The position numbers and the translations under genes were made by a program. From contig NZ_JAGLBB010000022.1 of NCBI RefSeq assembly GCF_018260555.1, positions 1 to 41,045 of the forward strand: DNA of 41,045 nucleotides. Direction: 5' to 3'. Source of the DNA: Deinococcus sp. (GTDB lineage Bacteria; Deinococcota; Deinococci; Deinococcales; Deinococcaceae). The notes beneath the pieces are model-generated. The model had not been told where the DNA came from. It did not search any database and saw only the letters and a list, made by a program, of their open reading frames with translations. Of the stretch, positions 7,367 to 18,803 are shown piece after piece; within the stretch, counting starts at the first letter, position 1, and each line of letters starts with the position of its first letter.

Positions 7367-7966
7367 ACGCCCAGCATGGCATACAGGCCGCTCCTCGCCG
7401 CTCAGGGTGGCCGTGACACCATCCTCGGTCGCCAGCCACGCGGCCGGGCAGTCGTGCGGGTCACGTGGCAAGCGCGCCGCCACGAGCGCCCGGGCGGTCA
7501 CGCCCACCGTCACCCCCGCAAAGTCCGGCAGCAGGCGGTCGTAGAACCCGCCCCCGTACCCCAGCCGCACACCCCGCACGTCGAACGCCAGCGCCGGTAG
7601 CAGCGCCACGTCCACCGACGACAACGGCAGCTCCGGCGCGCCGGGCGGCGGTTGCAGCGCCCCGAAGCGGCTGGGTTCCGTCGCCGACTCCCAGGCGTGC
7701 AGCGTCAACCTCGGGGCGGGTCGAAAGCGGGCGCGGGTGGTAAGTAACTCGAACTCGCCGTGCAGGGCCGCCACGTCCGGCTCGCCCGGCAGGGCCCGGT
7801 ACGCCAGCACCCGCCGCGCCCCCACCGACCGCAGAAACACCCGCAGGCACGCCACGACCGCGCCCGACACGTCCGGTACCTCTGCCCGCACGGCCCGCGC
7901 CCACGCCCTCCAGGCGGCCTTGTCTGACAGGTCGGTGGGTGGGTCGGGTCGGGTCACGCCCGTCAT
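6983..7966 (-). CDS. 5-formyltetrahydrofolate cyclo-ligase fused in frame to a 2Fe-2S ferredoxin
   Basis: Start at ATG 7966 (MTGVTRPDPP). Residues 1-200 are a 5-formyl-THF cyclo-ligase: KAAWRAWARAVRAEVPD, RVLAYRALPGEPDV and the signature VRLGYGGGFYDRLLPDF near residue 140, the active-site loop that handles ATP and 5-formyl-THF to make 5,10-methenyl-THF. No stop separates this from residues 201-327, a plant-type [2Fe-2S] ferredoxin. There RCGGVARCTTC and the later LSCQIEC supply the cluster cysteines. In this sequence the cyclo-ligase cannot be made without the ferredoxin unless translation stops early. A separate ferredoxin start at 7366 is possible. Family A repeat copy 2 lies just upstream. 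Confidence 0.82.
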   Translation of the reverse strand: MTGVTRPDPPTDLSDKAAWRAWARAVRAEVPDVSGAVVACLRVFLRSVGARRVLAYRALPGEPDVAALHGEFELLTTRARFRPAPRLTLHAWESATEPSRFGALQPPPGAPELPLSSVDVALLPALAFDVRGVRLGYGGGFYDRLLPDFAGVTVGVTARALVAARLPRDPHDCPAAWLATEDGVTATLSGEERPVCHAGRMTQTITVQVEGFGEIQARSGERLVLALERGGVDILHRCGGVARCTTCRVSFQEGEPSAMTAAEFDKLTEKNLIGQARLSCQIECAPGMSVTPLQTARSTGLEPGKAPAEEIEPEPVWSTRPGASTEG

Positions 7967-7985
7967 TGTGCTCCGTCCGCGCCTC

Positions 7986-8125
7986 TCATACGGACTGCCG
8001 CTCCATGCCACCACAGTCGGAAAAGCGCCGTCTGCGGCTCCACACCGCCCAATCCGTCTGCTGTTCCTACTCGCGTCCGCTCGGATTGATTCAGAAGTGC
8101 ACCGAATCAATCGGAATCCGTATGA
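7986..8125 (+). repeat. Family A interspersed repeat, copy 2
   Basis: This 140-bp copy starts TCATACGGACTGCCGCTCC and ends CGGAATCCGTATGA, giving 9-bp inverted ends. An internal block (CCCAATCCGTCTGCTG, then CTCGGATTGATTCAGAA) is shared almost unchanged with copies at 17796 and 28716. It fills the space between the cyclo-ligase start and the hisIE stop. Confidence 0.85.
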
Positions 8126-8131
8126 TCCGGA

Positions 8132-8857
8132 TCACCCCGCTTCTTTTGGTCCTTTCAGCCCGGTTTTCCCTTCGCGTTCGTGCAGCACGGCGGCCACGTC
8201 GGCGGGTGAAACGCCGACCTCGGCCATGGCGAACAGGGTGTGGAACAGCAGGTCGGCGACCTCGGTGGCCAGTTCGGCGCGGTCATGGTTCTTGGCGGCC
8301 AGCAGGACCTCGCCGCTTTCCTCGCTGATCTTCTTCAGCACTCGGTCCAGGCCTCCGGCGTGCAGGCGGGCCACGTAACTGTTCTCGGGCAGCGTGGCCA
8401 GCCGCTCGGTAATGGTGGCAAACACGCGCTCCAGCGTGCCATCCAGCCCGGCCTGGGGGGCCTGAGCGGGCATCAGCGGCTGGTGGTAGCAGGAGTACGC
8501 GCCGGTGTGGCACGCAGGACCCGTCTGCACGACCCGGTACAGCAGGCTGTCGGCGTCGCAGTCGGCCTGCACGTCCACAACCTGCTGCGTGTGGCCGCTG
8601 GTCGCGCCTTTCACCCACTGCTCCCGCCGGGAGCGGCTGTAATACGTGGCCTCGCGGGTGTCCAGGGTGCGCTCGACGGCGGCGCGGTCAGCGTAGGCCT
8701 GCATCAGCACGGCGCCGCTGCGGGCGTCCTGCGTGACGACCGGGATCAGGCCGGTCTGCGGATCGAAATTCAGGGCATCGAGGTTCAGGGCGCCGGGGCC
8801 CGGAGTGTTGGGGCTCGGGGTGTTGGGGCTCAGGGTATCGGAAGTCCGGGTGGTCAT
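8132..8857 (-). CDS. hisIE: Bifunctional phosphoribosyl-AMP cyclohydrolase / phosphoribosyl-ATP pyrophosphatase
   Basis: The protein has 241 residues from ATG 8857. The first about 32 residues are a low-complexity extension with a repeated SPNTP unit. The HisI part follows: AVLMQAYADRAAVERTLDT, TYYSRSRREQWVKGATSGH, a metal-binding VQADCDADSLLYRV and GPACHTGAYSCYH. The HisE part from about residue 150 carries TLERVFATITERL, SYVARLHAGG and the KKISEESGEVLLAAKNHD pyrophosphatase motif. The two halves catalyse steps 3 and 2 of histidine synthesis. It follows hisF on the same strand after a 146-bp gap. In-frame codons continue upstream of 8857, but the family homology does not. Confidence 0.93.
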   Translation of the reverse strand: MTTRTSDTLSPNTPSPNTPGPGALNLDALNFDPQTGLIPVVTQDARSGAVLMQAYADRAAVERTLDTREATYYSRSRREQWVKGATSGHTQQVVDVQADCDADSLLYRVVQTGPACHTGAYSCYHQPLMPAQAPQAGLDGTLERVFATITERLATLPENSYVARLHAGGLDRVLKKISEESGEVLLAAKNHDRAELATEVADLLFHTLFAMAEVGVSPADVAAVLHEREGKTGLKGPKEAG

Positions 8858-8945
8858 GTCAGGCCCCTCCGGGGGCAGGAAAGCAGGCAGAACAGTAGAG
8901 GAGAGCTTCACCGGGCGCCCCTCTCCCCGCCCGTCGTTCACGGTT

Positions 8946-8981
8946 GGTGACGCCTGGGCAAGTGACGTGAGTGCTGGTGAC
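8946..8981. repeat. Three RGTGAC boxes at 15-bp spacing between hisF and hisIE
   Basis: GGTGAC at 8946, AGTGAC at 8961 and GGTGAC at 8976 recur every 15 bp on the + strand, upstream of the minus-strand hisIE. They may be regulatory or chance; no other evidence supports a role. Confidence 0.25.
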
Positions 8982-9003
8982 ATCTGGGCGCAACTGGGTC
9001 CGC

Positions 9004-9801
<798 letters not shown>

Positions 9802-9808
9802 GACGGCA

Positions 9809-9814
9809 AGTCTA
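9809..9814 (-). promoter_or_regulatory. -10 box of hisF (leaderless)
   Basis: On the minus strand TAGACT is followed by 7 nt and the ATG at 9801. No Shine-Dalgarno sequence is present. Confidence 0.55.
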
Positions 9815-9889
9815 CGCGCTCGGCGCGGCCCTCACCGTGCGTGACGGCCCTGATCGGCGCGGGTCCGGCGTGGACAACAGTCCCCTTTC

Positions 9890-9981
9890 ATCCGGGCGAA
9901 CTCGTACGGCGCATCCGGGCGAACTCGTACGGCGCATCCGGGCGAACTCGTACGGCGCATCCGGGCGAACTCGTACGGCGG
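9890..9981 (+). repeat. Four tandem copies of a 23-bp unit
   Basis: The unit ATCCGGGCGAACTCGTACGG plus three more bases (CGC; CGG in the last copy) is repeated at 9890, 9913, 9936 and 9959. Only the last base of the array differs. Each unit contains the self-complementary CGTACG. The array lies in the gene-free stretch 9802-10209 between hisF and the response regulator. There are no spacers, so it is not CRISPR. Confidence 0.9.
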
Positions 9982-9985
9982 CGCC

Positions 9986-10082
9986 GCAGGGCGAGCAGGA
10001 ACGGAGCGGGTGCCGGGCCTGGAGTTGGCACCCCGGCCCCGCGTCCTTGTGCGCCCTCAACGAAACAGACGGGGTCCGTCTG
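9986..10082 (-). repeat. Degenerate family A relic
   Basis: GCGAGCAGGA, GGAGT and the end CGAAACAGACGGGGTCCGTCTG resemble, in order, the corresponding parts of copies 1 and 4 (GAAACAAACG...AGTCCGTATC). One end appears replaced by the 23-bp tandem array. The similarity is only moderate. Confidence 0.4.
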
Positions 10083-10209
10083 CGACCTCCTCAAATGTTA
10101 ACCCGGCTTTATACATCTCTCATGGTACCTGCTAAGCTGTTGTTCGGCTGCGGCGCCCGGTCGCAGGTCTCTTGTTTCACCGACCCGGCAACCGGCCGTG
10201 GGGGGCACT

Positions 10210-10647
10210 GTGAATACCCGCCGGATCCTGCTCATCGACGACAACCCCAACGACGTGGAACTTGCCCTGACGGCTCTCGACGAGGCTCGGGTCGGCCCCG
10301 ACAGCCACGAGGTCAGTGTCGCCAGCAGCGGCGCGCAGGCCATCGCCCTGCTCGAACAGGCCCGTGAGCGGGGCACCCTGCCCGACCTGATCCTGCTCGA
10401 TCTGAAAATGCCGCACATGGACGGTATCGCCGTGCTCGACGCCATCCGCGCCGACTCTGCGCTGCGCGGCATTCCGGTCGTCATGCTCACCACCAGCGGC
10501 GAGGGCCGCGACATCCGCGAATCCTACGCGCACGGCGCCAGCGCCTACGTCATCAAACCCATGGACTTCACGCAATTCCGCGACGCCATGCGCACCATCC
10601 AGGCCTTCTGGACCACCCTCAACCGCCCCCCCGGCCTCAACGGCTGA
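10210..10647 (+). CDS. Single-domain response regulator (Rcp1-like)
   Basis: The GTG at 10210 (VNTRRILLIDDNPNDVELAL) is preferred over a GTG four codons earlier because a G-rich ribosome-binding stretch (GGGGGG) ends 4 nt before it. The 145-residue protein is a lone receiver domain: acidic pair IDDNP, phospho-acceptor D64 in LLDLKMPHMDG, Thr in VVMLTTSGE and the conserved Lys in YVIKPMD. The NPNDVELALTALDE start and extended loop are typical of regulators that serve phytochrome-type and related kinases (Rcp1 family). It has no output domain, so it would act through protein partners or phosphotransfer. No kinase gene is adjacent. Confidence 0.88.
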   Translation: MNTRRILLIDDNPNDVELALTALDEARVGPDSHEVSVASSGAQAIALLEQARERGTLPDLILLDLKMPHMDGIAVLDAIRADSALRGIPVVMLTTSGEGRDIRESYAHGASAYVIKPMDFTQFRDAMRTIQAFWTTLNRPPGLNG

Positions 10648-10654
10648 CCACCGG

Positions 10655-10793
10655 ATACAGACTGCGTTTGTTTCGCTGACAATCCGGAACTTCACCGGAT
10701 TGCCAGTTCCACGTCCGGAACCCGCCCCGCTCCCACTCACATCCGCTCGGATTGAATGGGCTGCAAAGACCATACAATCCGGAGTCCGTATGA
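10655..10793 (+). repeat. Family A interspersed repeat, copy 3
   Basis: About 139 bp, from ATACAGACTGCGTTTGTTTC to GGAGTCCGTATGA, directly downstream of the response regulator. The internal segments CACGTCCGGAACCCGCC and CCGCTCGGATTGAATGG are shared with copies 6 and 2. Confidence 0.8.
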
Positions 10794-10858
10794 GGGACGC
10801 GCGGAACGCTCAAGGCCACCGCAAGGGCGCGGTGGGCCCGGCGCGCAGCCCGCGCCGT

Positions 10859-10864
10859 TACCCT
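10859..10864 (+). promoter_or_regulatory. -10 box of DUF72 gene (leaderless)
   Basis: TACCCT, then 7 nt, then the ATG at 10872. It fixes the start codon. Confidence 0.55.
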
Positions 10865-10871
10865 GAACGGT

Positions 10872-11708
10872 ATGCGCGTGTACATCGGCTGCGGCGGCTA
10901 CAGCAACGACGACTGGACGGAACAGGGCCTGATCTACGAGGGCGTGCGCAAGGACGATTACCTCGCCACCTACGCCCGGCATTTCGACGCCGCCGAACTG
11001 AACAGCTCCTTCTACGCCATTCCCGGCCTGAAGGCCTTCGAGGGCATGGCCCGCAAGAGCGGCGGCCGGGTGCGTTTCACCGTGAAACTCCACCGGGTCT
11101 TCACGCACGACCGCGCGCCCACCGACGCCGATTTCGACCGCATGCTCCAGAGCCCCGAACCGCTGCGCGAGGCGGGCGTCATGGGCCCCTACCTCGCGCA
11201 GTTCCCGTTCTCGTTTCACCGTACGCCCGCCAACCGCCGCTACCTGGGCCAGCTGGCCGAACGCTTCGCCGGGCATGAACTGGCTGTCGAGATGCGCCAC
11301 GAAGGCTGGGACCGCCCCGAAGTCCGTGAAGGCATGGCGCAGCGCGGCCTGATCTGGGTCAGCCCCGACTACCCGCCTGCCGGAGGCCTGCCCGAACCCC
11401 AACTGCATGTCACCGGGGACGTGGGTTACCTGCGCCTGCACGGCCGGAACGCCGGGAGCTGGTGGGAAGGGCAGAGTGCCGCCGAACGCCACGACTACCG
11501 CTACAGCCGCGCCGAAATGGACGGGTGGGCCCAGAAGATCGCCCTGGCCGCCGACGACCTGAGCGAGCTGTACGTCCTGTTCGAGAACACCACCAAAGGC
11601 CACGCGCTGCACAACATTCCCCAGCTACGCGAAGCCCTGAACGCCCACGGCGTTCCCGTGCAGACACCCGACCCCGGCCACGGTCCGGAACAGGGCCGCC
11701 TGCTCTGA
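10872..11708 (+). CDS. DUF72 (YecE-like) protein
   Basis: The protein has 278 residues. The DUF72 TIM-barrel-like pattern is clear: MRVYIGCGGYSNDDW at the start, YARHFDAAELNSSFYAIP, RVRFTVKLHRVFTHDR, GPYLAQFPFSFH, ELAVEMRHEGW, VGYLRLHGRNAGSWW and ELYVLFENTTKGHALHNI. The family is widespread and its reaction is not settled. The N-terminal GxGGY and the NSSFY strand are the most conserved parts and are intact. The TGA stop codon forms the first bases of family A copy 4. Confidence 0.9.
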   Translation: MRVYIGCGGYSNDDWTEQGLIYEGVRKDDYLATYARHFDAAELNSSFYAIPGLKAFEGMARKSGGRVRFTVKLHRVFTHDRAPTDADFDRMLQSPEPLREAGVMGPYLAQFPFSFHRTPANRRYLGQLAERFAGHELAVEMRHEGWDRPEVREGMAQRGLIWVSPDYPPAGGLPEPQLHVTGDVGYLRLHGRNAGSWWEGQSAAERHDYRYSRAEMDGWAQKIALAADDLSELYVLFENTTKGHALHNIPQLREALNAHGVPVQTPDPGHGPEQGRLL

Positions 11709-11812
11709 TACGGAGTGGGCTACACGGGCTGGCGTCTGTCCCGTTCGTGGCCCGTTCGTTCACGGCCCGTGCCAGCGCCAGGTAGCCAGCGAAACAAACG
11801 CAGTCCATCTGA
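11706..11812 (+). repeat. Family A interspersed repeat, copy 4
   Basis: TGATACGGAGTGGGC at the left end uses the TGA stop of the DUF72 gene. The right end GAAACAAACGCAGTCCATCTGA matches copy 1 with two changes. It takes up the first part of the gene-free stretch 11709-12143; the remainder holds a terminator, tRNA-Asn and its promoter. Confidence 0.75.
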
Positions 11813-11893
11813 CAGGCCGCCCTCATCCCGCTCGCGCCCACACGGAGGCGAGCTGTGTTTGCCCACCATTCCATCCAGGCCCATACCGGAAAT

Positions 11894-11917
11894 GAAAAAC
11901 CCCCACCGAAGTGGGGG
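11894..11917 (-). terminator. Rho-independent terminator of tRNA-Asn
   Basis: On the minus strand CCCCCAC-TTCG-GTGGGGG, a UUCG tetraloop hairpin, is followed by TTTTT. It lies 7 bases after the CCA end of the tRNA. Confidence 0.85.
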
Positions 11918-11921
11918 CTGC

Positions 11922-12003
<82 letters not shown>

Positions 12004-12033
12004 CTGTGGCGGGCCGTTTCCGGCGCGAGAGGG

Positions 12034-12062
12034 ATAGTAGCACGCACCCATATGCCGCGCAA
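12034..12062 (-). promoter_or_regulatory. Promoter of tRNA-Asn
   Basis: On the minus strand -35 TTGCGC (12057-12062), a 17-bp spacer and -10 TACTAT (12034-12039) lie about 35 bp upstream of the tRNA. Spacing is ideal for the housekeeping sigma factor. Confidence 0.75.
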
Positions 12063-12143
12063 GCCCTTGGGGGTGGGGCGCGAGTGTAGGCAGATTCCTG
12101 GCCCGGGTCAGGGCCAGTTCGGGCCCCCGCTGTGGGGGTCCGG

Positions 12144-12671
12144 TCAGGCCTGAGCGCCGCCCGGCATGATCGTTTCCGGGGTCACGCCCAGCCGGTCCAG
12201 CGCCGCCTGCCAGCGCTGCCCGGCGGGTACGTCCCACAGGAGTTCCGGGGTGTCCTGCTCCACCCACACCCAGCTGCCCTCCCGGGCTTCCTCGGTGAGT
12301 TGCCCGGCGCTCCACCCGGCGTACCCGAGGACCAGCATGAAGCGCTGCCCCGAGGCCATCACGGCGCGCAGCACGTCCAGGCTGCTCGATACGTTCAGGT
12401 TCGCTGTCAGCCGCATCTCGCCCTCCAGGCCCACCGGCTGCGGGTACAGGCACCACCCGAGTGTCGGGTCCACCGGGCCGCCCATCCAGGCCGGGTCGGA
12501 TTGCCCGGGCGTGTCGGGCAGCAGGTCGCTGACACTCTGATCCATGGGGGCGTTCACGATCAGTCCCATCGCGCCCTGCTGGTCGTGTTCCAGCAGCAGG
12601 ATCACCGCGCCCCCGAACACCTCGCCGCGCAGGTGCGGGCTCGCCACGAGAAAAGTCAGTGGGCCGCTCAT
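12144..12671 (-). CDS. YqgE/AlgH family protein
   Basis: The protein has 175 residues from ATG 12671; a GTG one codon earlier is possible. Family pattern: GPLTFLVASPHLRGEVFGGAVILLLEHDQQGAMGLIVNAPM at the N-terminus, WMGGPVDPTLGWCLYP in the middle, and FMLVLGYAGWSAGQLTEE with the conserved GYAGW. YqgE/AlgH proteins are small cytosolic proteins of unclear role, once linked to alginate regulation. The tract GGPV...W, which lines the family's pocket, is intact. Confidence 0.93.
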   Translation of the reverse strand: MSGPLTFLVASPHLRGEVFGGAVILLLEHDQQGAMGLIVNAPMDQSVSDLLPDTPGQSDPAWMGGPVDPTLGWCLYPQPVGLEGEMRLTANLNVSSSLDVLRAVMASGQRFMLVLGYAGWSAGQLTEEAREGSWVWVEQDTPELLWDVPAGQRWQAALDRLGVTPETIMPGGAQA

Positions 12672-12679
12672 CACCCGGC

Positions 12680-12685
12680 AGGATA
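12680..12685 (-). promoter_or_regulatory. -10 box of yqgE-like gene (leaderless)
   Basis: On the minus strand TATCCT is followed by 8 nt to ATG 12671, or 5 nt to the GTG at 12674. Confidence 0.5.
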
Positions 12686-12780
12686 GCGCGCCCTGCGCGG
12701 CTCTTCAGGAGCGTTCAGTACGTGATGCGCCGCGTCACTGTCATGAATGTCTGCCCCTGCATGGTGCCGGTCTGCGCCGT

Positions 12781-13594
12781 TCAGTTACCGGCGCGGTCGT
12801 AGGTGCAGGCCCACTGTTCCTGCACCTCGCCCAGGTCGGCCATGCGGACGCGCGTCACGCGCCCGTTCGGGTCGGTGTCCATCTGCTGCGCAGGCAGAAG
12901 CTCCCCGTTCGCATGGTCCTTCACGCGGATGCCCGTGCCGTCCGGGGCGTAGGTGTACGTGCTCTGGCGGAGATTGCCTGCGCCTGAACCGGGGAGGCTG
13001 ACGGTGATCTCCCGCCGAATCAGGCGGCCGCGTTCATCGAGCTGCGCGGTCGTCACCTGGGACCCGGCCCCGGCGCGTGTGACCCGCTCCACTACCTGCC
13101 GGTTGGCGCTGGAATAGGTACAGCTGACCTGTTCCTTCACGGCTTGCAGGGTCGGGTCCTCCCACACGCCGCTGTCACCCGTCAGCCGTCCCTGCGGGTC
13201 GAAGATCAGCGTGACCGGCTGGCGCGGCTGCCTGTGCACCTGCGCGGGCGTGACACGGACTGCCGCTCAACGCGCCCTCCAGGCCGACCCAGGCGCGCTG
13301 GTACCCGGCCCGGCCGGTCAGGGTCAGGAGCGTCCGGGTCTGGTCGCCCGGGGCCTGCGTCTCGATCTGCGTCAGGCGGCCGCCCTGAAAGGTGAACGTG
13401 CGGGTGGTGCGCGGGGGCGCGTCCGGCGTGCCCGGGTTCGTTTCGCTGCGAATCTCGGTCACCTGCCGTGGGCTGCCCTGAAACCGGGGCAGCAGCGTGC
13501 GGTCCTCGCCGGGCACGTCAAAGCAGTACGCGGCGTGGGCCATGCCCAGGGTCGCCCCCAGGGTCGCGAGCAGCAGGGTCAGGAGGCGGCGCAT
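12781..13594 (-). pseudogene. Secreted YD-repeat-like protein, frameshifted
   Basis: The first part (ATG 13594) starts with a signal peptide, MRRLLTLLLATLGATLGMAHA, then strand-rich sequence (TRTFTFQGGRLTQIETQAPGDQ). Near 13255 the coherent sequence jumps to another frame (VTPAQVHRQPRQPVTLIFDPQG) and continues to the stop at 12781 with YTYAPDGTGIRVKD and CTYDRAGN, which look like RHS/YD repeats. One extra C in AGTCCGTG (about 13250-13260) explains it. With it removed the gene is 813 bp, an exact multiple of three, or 270 residues. It may be a true mutation or a sequencing error. The biological role is unknown; it would act outside the cytoplasm. Confidence 0.65.
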
Positions 13595-13619
13595 CGGCCC
13601 GCATAGGAGCGGGCAAGCC

Positions 13620-13644
13620 AAACCCCCACCGCAGCGGGTGGGGG
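13620..13644 (-). terminator. Hairpin downstream of lon
   Basis: On the minus strand CCCCCACC-CGCTGC-GGTGGGGG is followed by TTT and then mixed bases. The stem is strong but the T-run short. It lies about 100 bp past the lon stop, beyond family A copy 6. Confidence 0.5.
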
Positions 13645-13675
13645 CAGGGAAGGGCGCCTGATCGGAGTGTTCGGC

Positions 13676-13744
13676 TCATACGGGTTACGGGTGATCAACT
13701 CCACGCCCGGAACCCGCCCGGCTGCCATTCAATCCGGGTCCGTA

Positions 13745-13747
<3 letters not shown>
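13676..13747 (-). repeat. Family A interspersed repeat, copy 6 (short form)
   Basis: This 72-bp copy is shorter than the others. On the minus strand it starts TGATACGGACCCGG with the TGA serving as the lon stop codon, and ends at CCCGTATGA. It shares CCACGCCCGGAACCCGCC with copy 3. Confidence 0.8.
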
Positions 13748-16198
<2,451 letters not shown>

Positions 16199-16267
16199 GC
16201 GGAACTCCTTTGGCCCGGTCGGGTCTGGCTGAGATGCGGGGTTCCTGGCGTGCTTGATACCAAGAAA

Positions 16268-16306
16268 CTTGAGTGCCACTATATCAAGTTGGGGGCGTTG
16301 CGGCAA
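16268..16306 (-). promoter_or_regulatory. lon promoter with HspR (HAIR) operator
   Basis: On the minus strand -35 TTGCCG (16301-16306), a 17-bp spacer and -10 TATAGT (16278-16283). Overlapping the -10 is CTTGATA-N7-ACTCAAG (16268-16288), against the HAIR consensus CTTGAGT-N7-ACTCAAG: 12 of 14 positions match. A further partial CTTG..CAAG palindrome lies at 16253-16264. HspR is a known heat-shock repressor in Deinococcus and actinobacteria. The binding site would block the -10 directly. Confidence 0.8.
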
Positions 16307-16468
16307 GCCTGCCGCGCCCCTCCGCCAAACAGCCTATTCCTCGTGCTTCACGCTGAAATCCTACCCCTGAAAGCCTGACACAACCCTCACGGGAACCTGA
16401 CGAGGCGTTCACACATGCCCCGCCTGCCCGCCTTCCTGCGCTGGTGGCGGACAGGTCAGGACTGACTG

Positions 16469-16591
16469 AGGACGTTGAAGCTCACATGGAGAGGTTCCGG
16501 CGCTTTCCCGGAATCTCGCCATTCCCGCTCCAACGTCCTTTCTTCTGCTCCGCGCTCCGCGCGGTTTATCGACGAGATAAACGCAGGGTAC

Positions 16592-16592
<1 letters not shown>
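16469..16592 (-). mobile_element. Family B small non-autonomous element, copy 2
   Basis: This 124-bp copy on the minus strand runs AGTACCCTGCGTTTATC to CTTCAACGTCCT, flanked by TA on one side and CA (a decayed TA) on the other. It contains a CGCGCGGAGCGCGG-like GC block and a 32-bp hairpin core (16488-16519). It encodes nothing. The flanking TA plus its first A form the TAA stop of the acyl-CoA dehydrogenase gene. It is almost the only content of the gap between that gene and the lon promoter region (16310-16591). Confidence 0.8.
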
Positions 16593-17734
<1,142 letters not shown>

Positions 17735-17795
17735 GTGGGTACACACTACCCCCAGTCAGGGACGTGCACCCCGCACGCTGACCGGCCGGAACCTG

Positions 17796-17897
17796 TCAGA
17801 CGGACTGAGCTCCATTCCGCCCAATCCGTCTGCTGTTCCTACTCGCGTCCGCTCGGATTGATTCAGAACCCCACCGAATCAACCGGAATCCGTATCA
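17796..17897 (+). repeat. Family A interspersed repeat, copy 7
   Basis: About 102 bp, from TCAGACGGACTGAGCTCC to GGAATCCGTATCA. It shares CGCCCAATCCGTCTGCTG and CGTCCGCTCGGATTGATTC with copy 2. It lies in the promoter zone between the divergent acyl-CoA dehydrogenase and SARP-type genes, ending 29 bp before the latter's start. Confidence 0.85.
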
Positions 17898-17926
17898 GAA
17901 TACTGGCAGGTCTTCCCGGAGGTCGT

Positions 17927-18742
17927 ATGACGATTCCCCAGCCCCAGACACCCGGCGGCCCTCCCGTGCCCACGTGGCTCCTGCGCACGCTGGGGCAGGC
18001 CGAGGTCCTCGTGAACGGCGCGGCCGTCGTGTGGCCCGCCCGCAGCGCCGGGGAGCTGCTGTGGTACCTGCACGCCCACCCCGAAGGCCGCTACCGCCAC
18101 GACCTGCTGCGCGACCTGTGGGACCTGGACGACACGCCCGCCGCCCTGAACCGCTTCCGGGTGGCGCTGCACCGCCTGCGGCACGCGCTGGGCCACCCGG
18201 ACGCCGTGACTGAACGCGGGGGCCGCTACGCGCTACACCCGGACCTGCTGGCCGCCAGCGACACCCACACCCTGCACGACGCGCTGCGCGGCGCGCGGCA
18301 GGCCGCCCCTCCACGCGAACGTGAGGAACTGCTGCGCCGCGCCCTGGCCAGCGCGGACGGCGAGTACCTACCGCACGTGAGCGGCGAATGGGTGCAGGCG
18401 GCCCGGCAGGCCCACCGCGCCGCTGTCGTCGAGGCGCACCTGACCCTGGCGCGGCTGCACTGCGACTCGCACGAGTGCTCACTGGCCGCGCAGGCGCTCG
18501 TGCGGGCCGCGGCGACCGACCCGCTGATCGGTGAGGACCACCACCAGCGCCTGATGGCCTGTCTCGCCACGACCAAGGGGCGTTACGCCGCCACCGAACA
18601 CTACCGCCGCTACCGGGCCTTCCTGGCGGCCGAGATCGGCGACACGCCCATGGCAGACACCGTTGCCCTGGCCGAGCGCCTGAAAGGCGGCGAGTTGCCC
18701 TGCGCGGACACCCCGTTCCGCCCGGTCGGCTCGCGCGACTGA
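17927..18742 (+). CDS. SARP/BTAD-type transcriptional regulator
   Basis: The protein has 271 residues. ATG 17927 follows GGAGG by 4 nt; in-frame codons further upstream lie in family A repeat and are discounted. Residues about 15-100 form a winged-helix OmpR/PhoB-like DNA-binding domain (LGQAEVLVNGAAVVWPARSAGELLWYLHAHP, then RHDLLRDLWDLDDTPAALNRFRVALHRLRHALG, then GGRYALHPDLL). Residues about 105-260 form an all-helical bacterial transcriptional activation domain (BTAD): LLRRALASADGEYLPH, HLTLARLHCD, DPLIGEDHHQRLMACLATTKGRYAATEHYRRYRAFLAAEIGDTP. This two-domain plan is that of SARP activators, which bind short direct repeats spaced by 11 bp. Such repeats occur immediately downstream at 18804, before the CBS/oxidase operon. 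Confidence 0.85.
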   Translation: MTIPQPQTPGGPPVPTWLLRTLGQAEVLVNGAAVVWPARSAGELLWYLHAHPEGRYRHDLLRDLWDLDDTPAALNRFRVALHRLRHALGHPDAVTERGGRYALHPDLLAASDTHTLHDALRGARQAAPPREREELLRRALASADGEYLPHVSGEWVQAARQAHRAAVVEAHLTLARLHCDSHECSLAAQALVRAAATDPLIGEDHHQRLMACLATTKGRYAATEHYRRYRAFLAAEIGDTPMADTVALAERLKGGELPCADTPFRPVGSRD

Positions 18743-18803
18743 TCCGGGCGCACAGTGGCCGGGAGGGGGCCGGGAAGGAGGCCGGGGGGAGCCTGGCACG
18801 CGG

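Noticed and set aside
9890..9981. CRISPR array
   Set aside because: The 23-bp units abut with no spacers and there are no cas genes.
16415..16465. 16-codon ORF (MPRLPAFLRWWRTGQD) with two Trp, possible leader peptide
   Set aside because: It faces no biosynthetic gene; the next gene is convergent and a repeat follows directly.
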